NCBI GenBank assembly: GCA_038247995.1
Contig: JBBRUG010000002.1
Coordinates: forward strand, 1 to 64,000
Length of the DNA stretch: 64,000 nt
Source of the DNA: JBBRUG01 sp038247995
GTDB taxonomy: Bacteria > Chloroflexota > Chloroflexia > Chloroflexales > Chloroflexaceae
Direction: 5' to 3'
Program-made: the position numbers and the translations under genes
Notes under the pieces: model-generated
Seen by the model: the letters and a program-made list of their open reading frames with translations, nothing else
What the model was told of the DNA's origin: nothing
Databases searched by the model: none
Part shown: piece after piece, positions 51,381-60,094 of the stretch
Layout: each line of letters begins with the position of its first letter
Position numbering within the stretch: position 1 is the stretch's first letter

Positions 51381-52672
51381 GTGCCCCATTTTACCTACAC
51401 GGTGCGCGCCTGATCGACGGTAGCGGTGATCTGCCCCCGGATGAACCTTACGCGTTGCTGATCGACGGGCCAAAGATCGTTGCCGTGGCGCCGGAGCGCG
51501 AACTGGCTTGCCCCGCCGGCGCGCAGCCGTTCGACGTCGGCGGTATGACAATCATGCCCGGCCTGATCGACTGCCACGACCACCTCGCCAACCTCGAAGG
51601 CAGCATGCAGGCCCGCGCCGCGATCACGCCGACGCTGGCGATCTTCAAGACGGCGCAAGTCTTTCACGACACGCTACTCGGTGGCTGTACGAGCGTGCGC
51701 GACGCCTCGGGCGTGGATCTGGGCATGAAACAGGCGATCGAGCAGGGGCTGATTCCCGGCCCGCGGCTGAAGATCAGCATAGTCATTCTGTCGCAACTCG
51801 GCGGTCACAATGATCACACCGAGCCGTGCGGAATCGACTCGACCTTTCCCAAGTTGCAAACCATCCCCGACGGTATTTGCGACGGCGTAGACGCCTGCCG
51901 GCGTAAGGTGCGCGAAGTGGTGCGCGCCGGGGCCGACTGGATTAAAATTGCGACGACCGGCGGGGTGGGCACGCCGATTGGCGGCCCGCTGTTGCGCCAG
52001 TTTTCGCCGGCTGAACTGGAGGCGATTGTCGATGCGGCGCACGCGGCGGGCAAGCCGGTAATGAGCCATGCCTACGGCGGCGAGGGCGTGCAGATCTGCC
52101 TTGACGCGGGCGTGGACAGCATCGAGCACGGCGCCGCGCTGGATGACGCGCTGATTGAGCAGATGGCGCGGCAGGGCACCTGGCTCGTGCCGACCTTCAC
52201 TGTGCTGCGCAAAGTGATTGAAATCGACGCGGCGAACCCCGGCTTGTTACCGGCCTACATGGCCCCGAAGGCGCGCTGGCTGGTTGAACAACAGCGCGCG
52301 AGTTTCCCCAAGGCGCTGGCGGCGGGGGTGAAGATCGCCATGGGCACCGACGCGGGCGGCTTCGGCCATGGGCGCAATGCGGCTGAACTGGCCTATATGG
52401 TCGAGGCGGGCATGACGCCGATGCAGGCGATTGTGGCGGCGACGCGCATGGGCGCGGCCTGCATGGGTCTCGGTGATCAGGTGGGCCAGTTGCGTGCGGG
52501 CATGCTCGCCGACCTGCTGGTAGTGGCTGGCGACCCGCTGGCCGATGTGCGCGTGTTGGAGGATCGGGCGCGGCTGCGGCTGATCATGAAGGATGGCGTG
52601 ATGGTAAAGGATACGCTGGTAAAACGCGCCCTGAAGGGCGCTGCTCATGGTGGCGGAGCAGTTGGCCGCTGA
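51377..52672 (+). CDS. amidohydrolase (imidazolonepropionase/prolidase-like)
   Basis: The 431-residue protein is a metal-dependent amidohydrolase: MPGLIDCHDH (metal His pair), ADWIKIATTGGV, VMSHAYGGEGV, SIEHGAAL and MGTDAGG (metal Asp). Family members cleave amide or cyclic amide bonds, including dipeptides with proline. The GTG start overlaps the SDR stop. The last sixteen residues (KRALKGAAHGGGAVGR) are encoded by a dispersed intergenic repeat, which also supplies the stop, so the native C-terminus may have been replaced. Confidence 0.88.
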   Translation: MSAPFYLHGARLIDGSGDLPPDEPYALLIDGPKIVAVAPERELACPAGAQPFDVGGMTIMPGLIDCHDHLANLEGSMQARAAITPTLAIFKTAQVFHDTLLGGCTSVRDASGVDLGMKQAIEQGLIPGPRLKISIVILSQLGGHNDHTEPCGIDSTFPKLQTIPDGICDGVDACRRKVREVVRAGADWIKIATTGGVGTPIGGPLLRQFSPAELEAIVDAAHAAGKPVMSHAYGGEGVQICLDAGVDSIEHGAALDDALIEQMARQGTWLVPTFTVLRKVIEIDAANPGLLPAYMAPKARWLVEQQRASFPKALAAGVKIAMGTDAGGFGHGRNAAELAYMVEAGMTPMQAIVAATRMGAACMGLGDQVGQLRAGMLADLLVVAGDPLADVRVLEDRARLRLIMKDGVMVKDTLVKRALKGAAHGGGAVGR

Positions 52673-52679
52673 AGCGGCC
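52624..52679. repeat. CCTGAAGGGCGCTGCT...GGCCGCTGAAGCGGC repeat, coding at its left part
   Basis: CGCCCTGAAGGGCG and GGCCGCTGAAGCGGCC are nested hairpin arms; the TGA inside the second arm ends the amidohydrolase. A close copy in reverse lies at 53801-53858, and diverged ones at 46558 and 53742. Confidence 0.8.
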
Positions 52680-52680
52680 T

Positions 52681-52800
52681 GGGCGACCACGAGGGTCGCC
52701 AGTACGGCGATGGGCGACGATGGGCGGCGATGGGCGGCAATGTAGGGGCAGTCCATGTGGCTGCCCGATGCAACCACGATAGATCGCCCGTACGGCGGGG
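52681..52800. repeat. GGGCGACC/GGCAGTCC hairpin repeats
   Basis: GGGCGACCACGAGGGTCGCC (52681-52700) and a second unit with GGGGCAGTCCATGTGGCTGCCC (52743-52764) followed by GATCGCCCGTACGG. They fill the gap before the second SDR gene. Confidence 0.8.
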
Positions 52801-52836
52801 CGGCGGGGTAGGGCGCGTTTACCACGGAGCAATAGA

Positions 52837-53685
52837 ATGACGAACCAATGGCGTCCCCTCGCCGGCAAGGTAGCCCTAGTAACCGGTGCCGGGCGTGGGT
52901 TGGGCTACGGCATTGCGCGTGCGCTTGGGCGCGCCGGAGCCAGTGTTTGCCTGACCGATATTGACTCTGGTGAGTTGGCTCAGGCGGCGGCAGCGGTGAC
53001 GAGCGACGGCACACCGACGCTGGTGTTACCACTTGACGTAAGCGATCAGGCCGCCTTCCGGCAGACTGTTGATGCGGTTGTGGCGCACTGGGGTCGGGTG
53101 GATACGCTGGTGCATGCGGCGATTCTGATGCCGCTGGTCCGCTTTGCCGACACATCCGACGAGCTCTGGTGGCGGCAGATCCAGGTGAGTCTGGGCGGGC
53201 TGTATAATGCCACCCGCGCGGTTTGGGATGTGCTGGCGGCGCAGGGCGGCGGGCATATTATCGGTGTGGCGAGTGGCTCGAGTGTGCGCGGCTACGTTGA
53301 TGAAGTAGCCTATTGCGCGGCCAAGCATGCCCAGGAAGGCTTTATGAAAGCCCTCGCTCTGGAAGCGGCGCCGTTGGGAATTGCGCTGAATAGCATCGGC
53401 CCCGGTGCATCGGTCAAGCCCACCGGGATCAGTTGGGCCGAACTGGCCGAGGTGCCGCCCGAGCAACAGGCGGCCTGGGTCGATCCGGTAGCACTGGGTC
53501 AAGCTTTTGCCTGGCTGGCGGCGCAACCGCCGCCGCGCTTCAGCGGCCTGCGCTTTGACGCCGGCCCAATTGTGCAGAGCATCGCCGCCGAAGGGCCGGC
53601 TTTCAGCTTCGACCCCGCCAAGGTAACGCTCTACGTTGACGATTTTATTGCCCGCCAGCGGTGGATGGCTGAGTATCCGGGGTGA
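52837..53685 (+). CDS. SDR-family oxidoreductase
   Basis: The 282-residue protein has TGAGRGLGYG (cofactor), the Ser of VASGSS, and YCAAK (active-site YxxxK), so unlike the SDR at 50550 it looks active. AILMPL replaces the usual NNAG. Its C-terminal 60 residues extend past the usual SDR core. The substrate is unknown. It follows the amidohydrolase after 164 bp of repeats and is probably part of the same cluster. Confidence 0.87.
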   Translation: MTNQWRPLAGKVALVTGAGRGLGYGIARALGRAGASVCLTDIDSGELAQAAAAVTSDGTPTLVLPLDVSDQAAFRQTVDAVVAHWGRVDTLVHAAILMPLVRFADTSDELWWRQIQVSLGGLYNATRAVWDVLAAQGGGHIIGVASGSSVRGYVDEVAYCAAKHAQEGFMKALALEAAPLGIALNSIGPGASVKPTGISWAELAEVPPEQQAAWVDPVALGQAFAWLAAQPPPRFSGLRFDAGPIVQSIAAEGPAFSFDPAKVTLYVDDFIARQRWMAEYPG

Positions 53686-53741
53686 AATCCGCAGATTGCG
53701 CAGATGCGGCGGCAAGGACCACAGTTCGCTAGCCGCACGAG

Positions 53742-53862
53742 CGCTGCGATCAGCCGTTTCAGCCCGCTGCTCCGCAACCGCAGCGATCGCTGCTATGCTA
53801 TCAGCCGCTTCAGCGGCCCGCTGCTCCGCAACTACGAGCAGCGCCCTTCAGGGCGCGTTGCG
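53742..53862. repeat. inverted copies of the GGCCGCTGAAGCGG repeat
   Basis: 53801-53858 read in reverse closely match 52629-52678. A more diverged copy, also with GCTGCGATCAGCCGTTTCAG, lies at 53742-53790. They separate the SDR and the hydroxyacid dehydrogenase genes. Confidence 0.8.
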
Positions 53863-53915
53863 CAATGCCGAGTTTAAATCCTTATTCTTCAGGGCACGGC
53901 GCCCAGGAACAACCA

Positions 53916-54959
53916 ATGAACCTTCCTCCCGTCAATGTCTTGATCGCTTCCTACCTGGAGCCGGAACATATTCATACCATTCGCACCGTAAGCGACCGGC
54001 TGAATGTGATCTATACGCCCGGCTTGTTAGCGCCGCCGCGCTACCCCGCCGACCACACGAATATGCTCGACCGCAGCCCGGAAGACGAGGCGCGCTGGCG
54101 CAGTTTGCTGGCCGAGGCCGAGGTGCTCTTCGATTTTGATCACACCAATCGGCCGAATTTGCCTGATCTGGCGCCGCGTGTGCGCTGGGTTCAAGGTTCG
54201 AGTGCCGGTATCGGTCAGTTTGTGCAGCGCATGGGCTATTTCGAGCGTATGCCCAATACCGTTTTCACCACCGCGAGTGGCGTGCACAGCCAGCCGCTCG
54301 CCGAGTTCTGCGCAATGGCGCTGCTGATGTTCTCGCGCAACGCCTGGCAGATGCAACGGCTCCAGGCCGAGCGGCGCTGGGAGCGCTTTGGGGCAACCGA
54401 TCTGGCGGGACGCACGCTGGGCGTGATTGGTGTGGGTCGGATCGGCTCAGCGGTAGCTCGCCTCGGCCAAGCGCTGGGGATGACCGTGCTGGGCGTGAAG
54501 CGCACAACCACAGGCGTTGTTCCCGCCGATCTTGGCTGTGACGAACTGTATGGCCCGGCGGATCTGCCCACTGTGCTGCGCCGCGCCGCGTATCTGGTGC
54601 TGATCACGCCGCACACCAGCGAAACCGATCAACTGATCGGCGCCGCTGAGTTGGCCATGCTCCCGCCCAACGCCGTACTGATCAACATTGGGCGCGGCTC
54701 GCTGATTGACGAAGACGCGCTGATCGCCGCGCTGCGCTCCGGTCGGTTGGGCGGCGCCGCCCTCGATGTTTTCGCCACCGAGCCATTGCCACCCGACAGC
54801 CCGCTCTGGACGCTGCCGAATGTGTTGATCAGCCCGCATTCGGGTAGCACCAGCGACCGCGAGAATGCGCGCCTCACCGCCCTCTTTTGCGACAATTTGC
54901 AACGCTACCTCGCCGGCACCCCGCTGCGCAATGTGCTCAGTTCTGCCACGTTGTATTGA
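53916..54959 (+). CDS. D-2-hydroxyacid dehydrogenase
   Basis: The 347-residue enzyme reduces 2-keto acids or oxidises D-2-hydroxyacids with NAD(P). It has the cofactor motif GVIGVGRIGSAVARLGQALG, NIGRGSLIDEDAL (catalytic Arg), ALDVFATEPLPPDSPLW (Glu) and LISPHSG (His). The N-terminal half forms the substrate domain. It is the last gene of the catabolic cluster, so the pathway may pass through a 2-keto or hydroxy acid. The ATG at 53916 was chosen over an upstream extension into the repeat. Confidence 0.9.
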   Translation: MNLPPVNVLIASYLEPEHIHTIRTVSDRLNVIYTPGLLAPPRYPADHTNMLDRSPEDEARWRSLLAEAEVLFDFDHTNRPNLPDLAPRVRWVQGSSAGIGQFVQRMGYFERMPNTVFTTASGVHSQPLAEFCAMALLMFSRNAWQMQRLQAERRWERFGATDLAGRTLGVIGVGRIGSAVARLGQALGMTVLGVKRTTTGVVPADLGCDELYGPADLPTVLRRAAYLVLITPHTSETDQLIGAAELAMLPPNAVLINIGRGSLIDEDALIAALRSGRLGGAALDVFATEPLPPDSPLWTLPNVLISPHSGSTSDRENARLTALFCDNLQRYLAGTPLRNVLSSATLY

Positions 54960-55030
54960 ACAACGGGCTTGATCCTGCCGGCGAACGCGGAAATGACGCG
55001 CCTTCGTCTGAAACCTGACCGATCGCTGGT

Positions 55031-56009
55031 TTACCTAGCTTTGGCCAACGTTGCCTCAACCTGCGTGATCGCTTGGGCGACCCCGGCTTCGGCGGCAATC
55101 TGCCGACCAACAGCGGCAGCGCGGGCGCGCTTAGGCGGCGTTGTTGCCGCTTCGATCGCACCGGCGAGGCGTTCGGCCGTCAGCCGCCGCCGCGGGATCG
55201 GCGCCGGTCCGACACCCAGCATATGCACGCGTTCGGCCCAGAAGGGCTGATCGGCGAAGAACGGCACAAGCACCGCCGGTACTCCCGCTCGCAGACTGGC
55301 GCCCGTTGTACCCGCGCCGCCGTGGTGGACCACCGCCGCCATCTGCGGGAAGAGCCAGGCGTGCGGCACCTCGTCGATCATAAGCACATCGGCGAGCAGA
55401 TGGTTGGCATCAAGCCCGCCCCACCCGCGCATTAAGATTCCTCTTCGTCCGCTCAACGCCAGCGCACGCAACGCCAGTTCGCCGGTTCGGCGCGGATCGC
55501 GCGTATTCATGCTGCCAAAACCAATATAAACCGGCGGATCACCCGCGCTGAGAAAGGCCGTGAGTGCAGCGGAAGGAGTGTAGCTTGACGGCTGGTCGAG
55601 AAACCAGAAGCCGGTAATCTGGGCGTTGGCGGGCCAATCGGCGGGCTTGGGCGCCACGAGCGAACTGTAGGCAAAGAGCGTGGGCCTCCCCTTTTGCACG
55701 GCGCGCCCGAGTGTCGGATACCACGGCAGCGCCGACAGCGCTGCATCAGTGCGCACCTGGTTGAGCAACGGGTGTAACCCCTGCCAGAACAGCAACTCAG
55801 CCAGATGATGGGAGGCCCGGTTGAGTGCCGGCCAGCTAATCGGCGGCTGCGGCAGGAGCGGCGCGGGAAATGCGCCGGTTGCCAATAAGGGCAAACTGGG
55901 CGTATGAGCCGATGCAAACAGTGTAGCCCGCCCGGCGTAACCCTACGCCAAGGGCGATCGCCGGTTGAACATCGCCGCATGAGCCAACCGCAAGAATCGT
56001 GATCTTCAT
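55031..56009 (-). pseudogene. UDP-glycosyltransferase (GT1, sterol glucosyltransferase type) with internal deletion
   Basis: The minus-strand gene has an intact start: AAGGAG, then ATG at 56009 and MKITILAVGSCGDVQPAIALG (Rossmann start of GT1). After about 40 residues, near 55890, the frame is lost, and the protein resumes in another frame with TGAFPAPLLPQPPISWPALN, which normally lies about 100 residues further on. The C-terminal two thirds are otherwise whole, with VYIGFGSMN and the UDP-sugar motif AWLFPQMAAVVHHGGAGTTG. A deletion of roughly 300 bp with a frame change explains it. The product should be inactive. Confidence 0.8.
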
Positions 56010-56019
56010 CGTAGCTCCT

Positions 56020-56124
56020 TACAGCATTGCTCAGATCGCTTGAGCCTGCACAACCAGGCGCGAGCGCAGCGCGCTACCCGGTTCAGTGGCCTCAACAGCT
56101 CAGTCATGCTGCTCAGTGCGCTAG
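56020..56124 (-). repeat. 105-bp dispersed repeat, copy 1
   Basis: In reverse this matches 61973-62077 with only a few differences: both contain GCACTGAGCAGCATGACTGA, then CCACTGAACCGGGTAGCGCG and GGTTGTGCAGGCTCAAGCGA. A third, weaker copy lies at 39019. Confidence 0.9.
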
Positions 56125-56163
56125 ATAATCAATTCAAAGCCTGATGCGCCAAGTGTAGGGCAG

Positions 56164-56679
56164 TTGAACTTGTCGGATCTGACTGAAGTTGCCATTCATT
56201 TGCCCGTAGTCATGGTAACTACCCCGCCGCCTTCCGTGACGGTGGTGCGCCGCTCAATCGACCAGATCGACGTACGGTTCCGCACAACCTGGGAGAGTCG
56301 CGGTGGCCTGGCGATCTTCGGCCTCCCAATCAGTCAGGTGCGTACCAGACGCGACGGCACGGTGATCCAAATCTTTGAGCGTGCCAGGTTGGAGTTACGC
56401 GGCTCCGATGTGCAAATCGGCCTGATCGCCGTGGAGTTGGGGTACAGTCGGTCGCCAAGTGCCAACCCCGACGACCTCGACGATGACGATCGCACCTGGT
56501 ATCGCCCGGAAACGGGGCACGTGATCGGAGCGCCATTCCGTTCGTACTGGAGTGGTTCCGACGGCTTGCTGATCTTCGGCCTGCCGATCGCGCCGCTCAG
56601 CATCGATGATGACGGACGTGAAAGCCAGTGCTTCGAGCGCGCCTCCTGTATAATACGCACATCGAATGCCGCACCATGA
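56164..56679 (+). CDS. protein with two GLPI...FERA repeats
   Basis: The 171-residue protein contains two copies of a 40-residue unit: FRTTWESRGGLAIFGLPI then IFERARLELR (about residues 38-80), and FRSYWSGSDGLLIFGLPIAP then CFERASCIIR (about 123-165). I recall this kind of unit in secreted Chloroflexota proteins (from memory). There is no signal peptide and the only start is TTG at 56164, so it may be the truncated C-terminal part of a larger secreted protein. The end of the gene overlaps the apt promoter region. Confidence 0.5.
   Translation: MNLSDLTEVAIHLPVVMVTTPPPSVTVVRRSIDQIDVRFRTTWESRGGLAIFGLPISQVRTRRDGTVIQIFERARLELRGSDVQIGLIAVELGYSRSPSANPDDLDDDDRTWYRPETGHVIGAPFRSYWSGSDGLLIFGLPIAPLSIDDDGRESQCFERASCIIRTSNAAP
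56649..56654 (+). promoter_or_regulatory. -10 box before apt
   Basis: A consensus TATAAT lies 39 bp before the apt start. The -35 region is weak. Confidence 0.45.
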
Positions 56680-56692
56680 TGGAGATGCAATA

Positions 56693-57214
56693 ATGGCGAG
56701 CCATGATCTGGCCGATCTGATCCGCACGATTCCCGATTTTCCGCTGCCGGGGATCCAATTCAAAGATATTACGACGCTGATCAGCAATGGCCCGGCCTTT
56801 AGCCAGGTGATCAACACAATGGCTGAGCGTTACCAGGGGCACGGGATCGATGCCGTGGCCGGCGTCGAGTCGCGCGGGTTTATCTTCAGTGCGCCGATTG
56901 CCTTGCTGCTTGGGGTGGGCCTCGTGCCGATCCGTAAACCGGGCAAACTTCCGGCGGATAAGTATCAGATCGAGTACGACCTGGAGTACGGCTCCAACAA
57001 GCTGGAGATCCACCGCGACGCCTTCACCGAGGGCGCTCGCGTGCTTCTCGTTGATGATTTGCTTGCCACCGGCGGCACGATCGCCGCAGCGAGCAAGTTA
57101 ATCGAGCAGGCCGGCGGCACCGTGGCGGAACTTGCCTTCGTGATCGAACTGACCTTCCTCAACGGCCGCGCCAAGCTCGGCTCGTACCCGATCTATTCGC
57201 TCATCCAATACTGA
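56693..57214 (+). CDS. apt: adenine phosphoribosyltransferase
   Basis: The 173-residue enzyme converts adenine and PRPP to AMP in purine salvage. It has IRTIPDFPLPGIQFKDIT, GVESRGFIFSAPIA, VPIRKPGKLP, and the PRPP loop VLLVDDLLATGGT. The length is normal. GGAG lies eight bases before the ATG at 56693. With add (46) and xpt (33326) this is the third purine-salvage gene in the window, although they are not clustered. Confidence 0.95.
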   Translation: MASHDLADLIRTIPDFPLPGIQFKDITTLISNGPAFSQVINTMAERYQGHGIDAVAGVESRGFIFSAPIALLLGVGLVPIRKPGKLPADKYQIEYDLEYGSNKLEIHRDAFTEGARVLLVDDLLATGGTIAAASKLIEQAGGTVAELAFVIELTFLNGRAKLGSYPIYSLIQY

Positions 57215-57233
57215 ATCAATCTGAAATCCAACA

Positions 57234-57254
57234 GGGCGACCACGCGGGTCGCCC
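57234..57254. repeat. GGGCGACC...GGTCGCCC hairpin
   Basis: Arms at 57234-57241 and 57247-57254 form a further copy of the dispersed family, lying 20 bp after the apt stop and just before the lacI-type promoter. Confidence 0.8.
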
Positions 57255-57282
57255 CTGCGTCGTGCGTCGTGCGCACATCCTA

Positions 57283-57328
57283 TTGACAAATCCTCTGCTC
57301 CCTCGTATACTATCGGAAACCGCTTTCC
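57283..57328 (+). promoter_or_regulatory. consensus promoter with LacI-type operator
   Basis: TTGACA (57283-57288) and TATACT (57306-57311) have the ideal 17-bp spacing. GGAAACCGCTTTCC (57315-57328), a near-palindrome with central CG typical of LacI-family operators, covers the start of transcription. This suggests autoregulation. Confidence 0.8.
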
Positions 57329-57426
57329 TAGTCGTTCATCCCACGGTTGTGCAGCCAAAGAATGGCTGACACATCGATAGCTTGTTGCGCTTTGGAAAGA
57401 ACTCCAACCCGCTTCTTGTGTTATTC

Positions 57427-57459
57427 GAACTTCTGACTTCTGACTTCTGACTTCTGAGC
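57427..57459. repeat. CTTCTGA tandem repeat in the leader
   Basis: CTTCTGA is repeated about four times head to tail in the leader before the LacI-family gene. Confidence 0.85.
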
Positions 57460-57498
57460 TAGCGGCATTGTAGCCGCAACAAGCACAAGGAACGTGCA

Positions 57499-58524
57499 AT
57501 GCCTACGATCGATGAGATCGCGCGGCTGGCGCAGGTATCGCCGGCCACGGTTTCCAAGGTGGTCAACAATCGTCCGTACGTCAGCGCGGAAACGCGGCGG
57601 CGGATCGAGCGTGTGATCGCGGAAACGGGCTTTGTGCCCAGCCAACGCGCCCGCGGCCTCAGCCAGCGGCGTTCGTATGTGCTGGGCCTTATGGTGCCCT
57701 ACACCTCCGATCAGCTTTTCAGCGACCCTCACCTGCTTGAGATTATGCGTGGGATCGAGGCCGAGGCCAACCTGCGCGAGTATAATCTGCTGCTCTCAAC
57801 CGCACGTGCCCCTGCCGATGCGGCCAGCGCCTGTGTGCGTCTGCTGCGCAGTGATGTGATCGATGCTGCGGTTGTAGTCGAGACGCTCGATTTGCAACCC
57901 TTTACGGTTGCCCTCACTGAGCAAACCGCGCCCTGGGTGGTGATCGGGTACGCTCAGCAGGCGGCTACCCATACGGTACACGCCGACGACTACGGTGGTG
58001 CACTGCTCGCCACACGCCATTTGCTCGAACTCGGCCACCGCCGGATTGGTCTGATCACCAGTAACCCGCGCCCGTTTGCGCTCGAAGAGCGTCTGTGCGG
58101 CGTGCGTGATGCCCTGGGCGAAGCTGACCTCGTTCTCGATGATGCGCTGATCGCTGTAGGCGATCTCTCGACGGCCAGCGGTGAACAGGCCGGACGCCAA
58201 TTACTCGATCGATCGCATCCGCCGACGGCGATTTTTGCGCTCAACGATCGGATGGCGTTTGGCGTTGTGCGCGCCGCTGCCGATCTTGGCCTGCGCGTCC
58301 CCGACGACCTGTCCGTGGTTGGTTTTGATGATATTTCCCAGGCGGCGCTGCTGACTCCGGCGCTCACAACCGTGCGCCAACCCGGCTATGCGCTGGGCGT
58401 TGCGGCGGCCCGCCTGCTTTTTGCGTTGCTCGATGGGAAGCCGCCCGGCCCGCTTGGCCCAATCCCTACCGAGTTGGTGCTGCGCGGCAGCACTGCGCCG
58501 CCACGTACCCTGGAAAGGGGGTAA
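57499..58524 (+). CDS. LacI-family transcriptional regulator
   Basis: The 341-residue protein starts with the LacI helix-turn-helix and hinge: [20 protein letters not shown], then [10 protein letters not shown] periplasmic-binding-protein-like effector domain follows, ending [21 protein letters not shown] then [11 protein letters not shown]. It probably represses itself and the sugar importer operon that begins 100 bp downstream; the operator at 57315 fits. The expected inducer is a sugar, perhaps galactose-containing because galT is downstream. Confidence 0.93.
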   Translation: MPTIDEIARLAQVSPATVSKVVNNRPYVSAETRRRIERVIAETGFVPSQRARGLSQRRSYVLGLMVPYTSDQLFSDPHLLEIMRGIEAEANLREYNLLLSTARAPADAASACVRLLRSDVIDAAVVVETLDLQPFTVALTEQTAPWVVIGYAQQAATHTVHADDYGGALLATRHLLELGHRRIGLITSNPRPFALEERLCGVRDALGEADLVLDDALIAVGDLSTASGEQAGRQLLDRSHPPTAIFALNDRMAFGVVRAAADLGLRVPDDLSVVGFDDISQAALLTPALTTVRQPGYALGVAAARLLFALLDGKPPGPLGPIPTELVLRGSTAPPRTLERG

Positions 58525-58550
58525 GCGTCGCATTGTTCATGGCCCGGTTC

Positions 58551-58566
58551 GCAGTTGGTTAACTGC
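58551..58566. promoter_or_regulatory. small inverted repeat before the binding-protein gene
   Basis: GCAGTT (58551-58556) and AACTGC (58561-58566) flank GGTT. It could be an operator, although it lacks the LacI-type centre. Confidence 0.35.
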
Positions 58567-58623
58567 CGTTCGTTCCAGCGTTGGAGGTACGGCAATGCAG
58601 CGTTTTGAAAGGAGCGATGACCG

Positions 58624-59955
58624 ATGGTTACCCGTACGATGAAGTGGATCAGCCTGACGGCGTTGTTCGCCGTTGTGCTCGCAGCCTGTGGCGTGAGCAC
58701 GGCCCCGCAAGGCGGCACCGGCAGCACCGCGCCGACAACGGCGCCGGCTGTGGAAGCGCCTTCCGGCGATGCAATCACTATTCGCTGGCGCACCCGCCCC
58801 GGCGATGCTGCCGAGCAGCAGGTGTATGAAGAACTGAACGCGCTCGTCAACGAGCAGTTGGCTACCCAGGGCATTCAGGCTGTCTACGATCCCGCGCCCA
58901 ACCAGGGCTATTTCGAGAAGCTGAAGACTGAATTGGCGGCGGGCAATGCGCCCGATATCTTCTGGATCGGTGGCGTCGAACTAGCGGACTTCGTGAACAC
59001 CGGCGAGATCCTCGACCTCAAGCCGCTGATGGACGCCGATACCTCGTTCGACATTAATGCGTTCTACCCGAATGTGATGGAGGAACTCACCCGCGATGGC
59101 GCGATTTATGGCTTGCCCCGCGACATCTCGACGATGGTAACCTACTACAACGCCGACATGTTCGCGGCGGCCGGACTGCCCACGCCAAAAGAATTGGCCG
59201 AGCAGGGCAACTGGAACTGGGAGACGATGCTGTCGAGCGCTCAGGCGATGACCGACCCGGCGAATCAGCAGTACGGTATCGGCTTCGGTAACTGGTGGGG
59301 CCCGGGTTGGGGGTACTTCGTACAAGCCGCCGGCGGCAGCCCGTTCACTCCTGACCGCACCGGCTGTGCGCTGAATAGCCCTGAGGCGATCGCGGGCGCG
59401 ACCTTCGTGCAGAACCTCTACAACGACAACTTGCTCCCCGCCGGCGATCAGGACGGTGAGGCGCTGTTCAATGCCGGTAAGGTCGGCATGTACTTCAATG
59501 GACGCTGGTTCACCCCCGGCGTGCGTACCAACTCGACGTTCGAGTGGGACGTAGCCGTGATGCCCACCGGCCAGACGGAAAGCACCTGGCTCTTCTGGGG
59601 GCCGTACCTGGTGAGCGAGCGCACGGCCGACGCTGATGCAGCCTGGCAGGTATTGAAGATCCTGACCAGCGCTGAGGCTACCGGTCGGGTTGCCGCACTG
59701 GGCACCAACATCCCGCCGCGTAGTGATCAGGCGGCTGTCGACGCCTTCCTTGGCGCTTCGCCGCCCGCGAACAATCAGGCCTTCCTCGATGGCGTGCCCT
59801 ACGCTGCGCTCGAAGCGCCGGTGTGGGAGGGCAACTGGGCCGACTTCAGCGGCACGGTGCAAAGCCTCTGGGATCAGATGATCGCCGGTCAGATCACGCC
59901 TGAAGAGTTCGGTCAGCAGGCCTGTGAGCAGACGGCGGAAACCTTTACGCCGTAA
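58624..59955 (+). CDS. sugar ABC transporter substrate-binding lipoprotein (CUT1)
   Basis: The 443-residue lipoprotein has a signal ending VLAACG, a Thr/Ala/Pro-rich linker to about residue 48, and a family 1 (MalE-like) binding domain: LKTELAAGNAPDIFWIGGVE, YGLPRDISTMVTYYNADMF, and AGKVGMYFNGRWFTPG. It delivers an oligosaccharide or sugar to the two following permeases. GAAAGGAG precedes the ATG at 58624. A galactoside is a plausible ligand because galT lies in the same run of genes. Confidence 0.93.
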   Translation: MVTRTMKWISLTALFAVVLAACGVSTAPQGGTGSTAPTTAPAVEAPSGDAITIRWRTRPGDAAEQQVYEELNALVNEQLATQGIQAVYDPAPNQGYFEKLKTELAAGNAPDIFWIGGVELADFVNTGEILDLKPLMDADTSFDINAFYPNVMEELTRDGAIYGLPRDISTMVTYYNADMFAAAGLPTPKELAEQGNWNWETMLSSAQAMTDPANQQYGIGFGNWWGPGWGYFVQAAGGSPFTPDRTGCALNSPEAIAGATFVQNLYNDNLLPAGDQDGEALFNAGKVGMYFNGRWFTPGVRTNSTFEWDVAVMPTGQTESTWLFWGPYLVSERTADADAAWQVLKILTSAEATGRVAALGTNIPPRSDQAAVDAFLGASPPANNQAFLDGVPYAALEAPVWEGNWADFSGTVQSLWDQMIAGQITPEEFGQQACEQTAETFTP

Positions 59956-60020
59956 GTATTTGGAAGCAGGCGGCAGGCGGCAGGAAAAACGCCCCAGATT
60001 GCAGAGCGCGCAACAGTTTC

Positions 60021-60049
60021 ATCTGCGCAATCTGCGCAATCTGCGGATG
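60021..60049. repeat. inverted CCGCAGATTGCGCAGAT repeat
   Basis: ATCTGCGCAATCTGCGCAAT continues to CTGCGGAT, the reverse of the blocks at 33912, 42357, 50461 and 53687. It lies between the binding protein and the first permease. Confidence 0.8.
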
Positions 60050-60094
60050 GCTGCTTCCTGCCGCCTGCCTCTTCCTAATCCCAGGAGTATCTCC

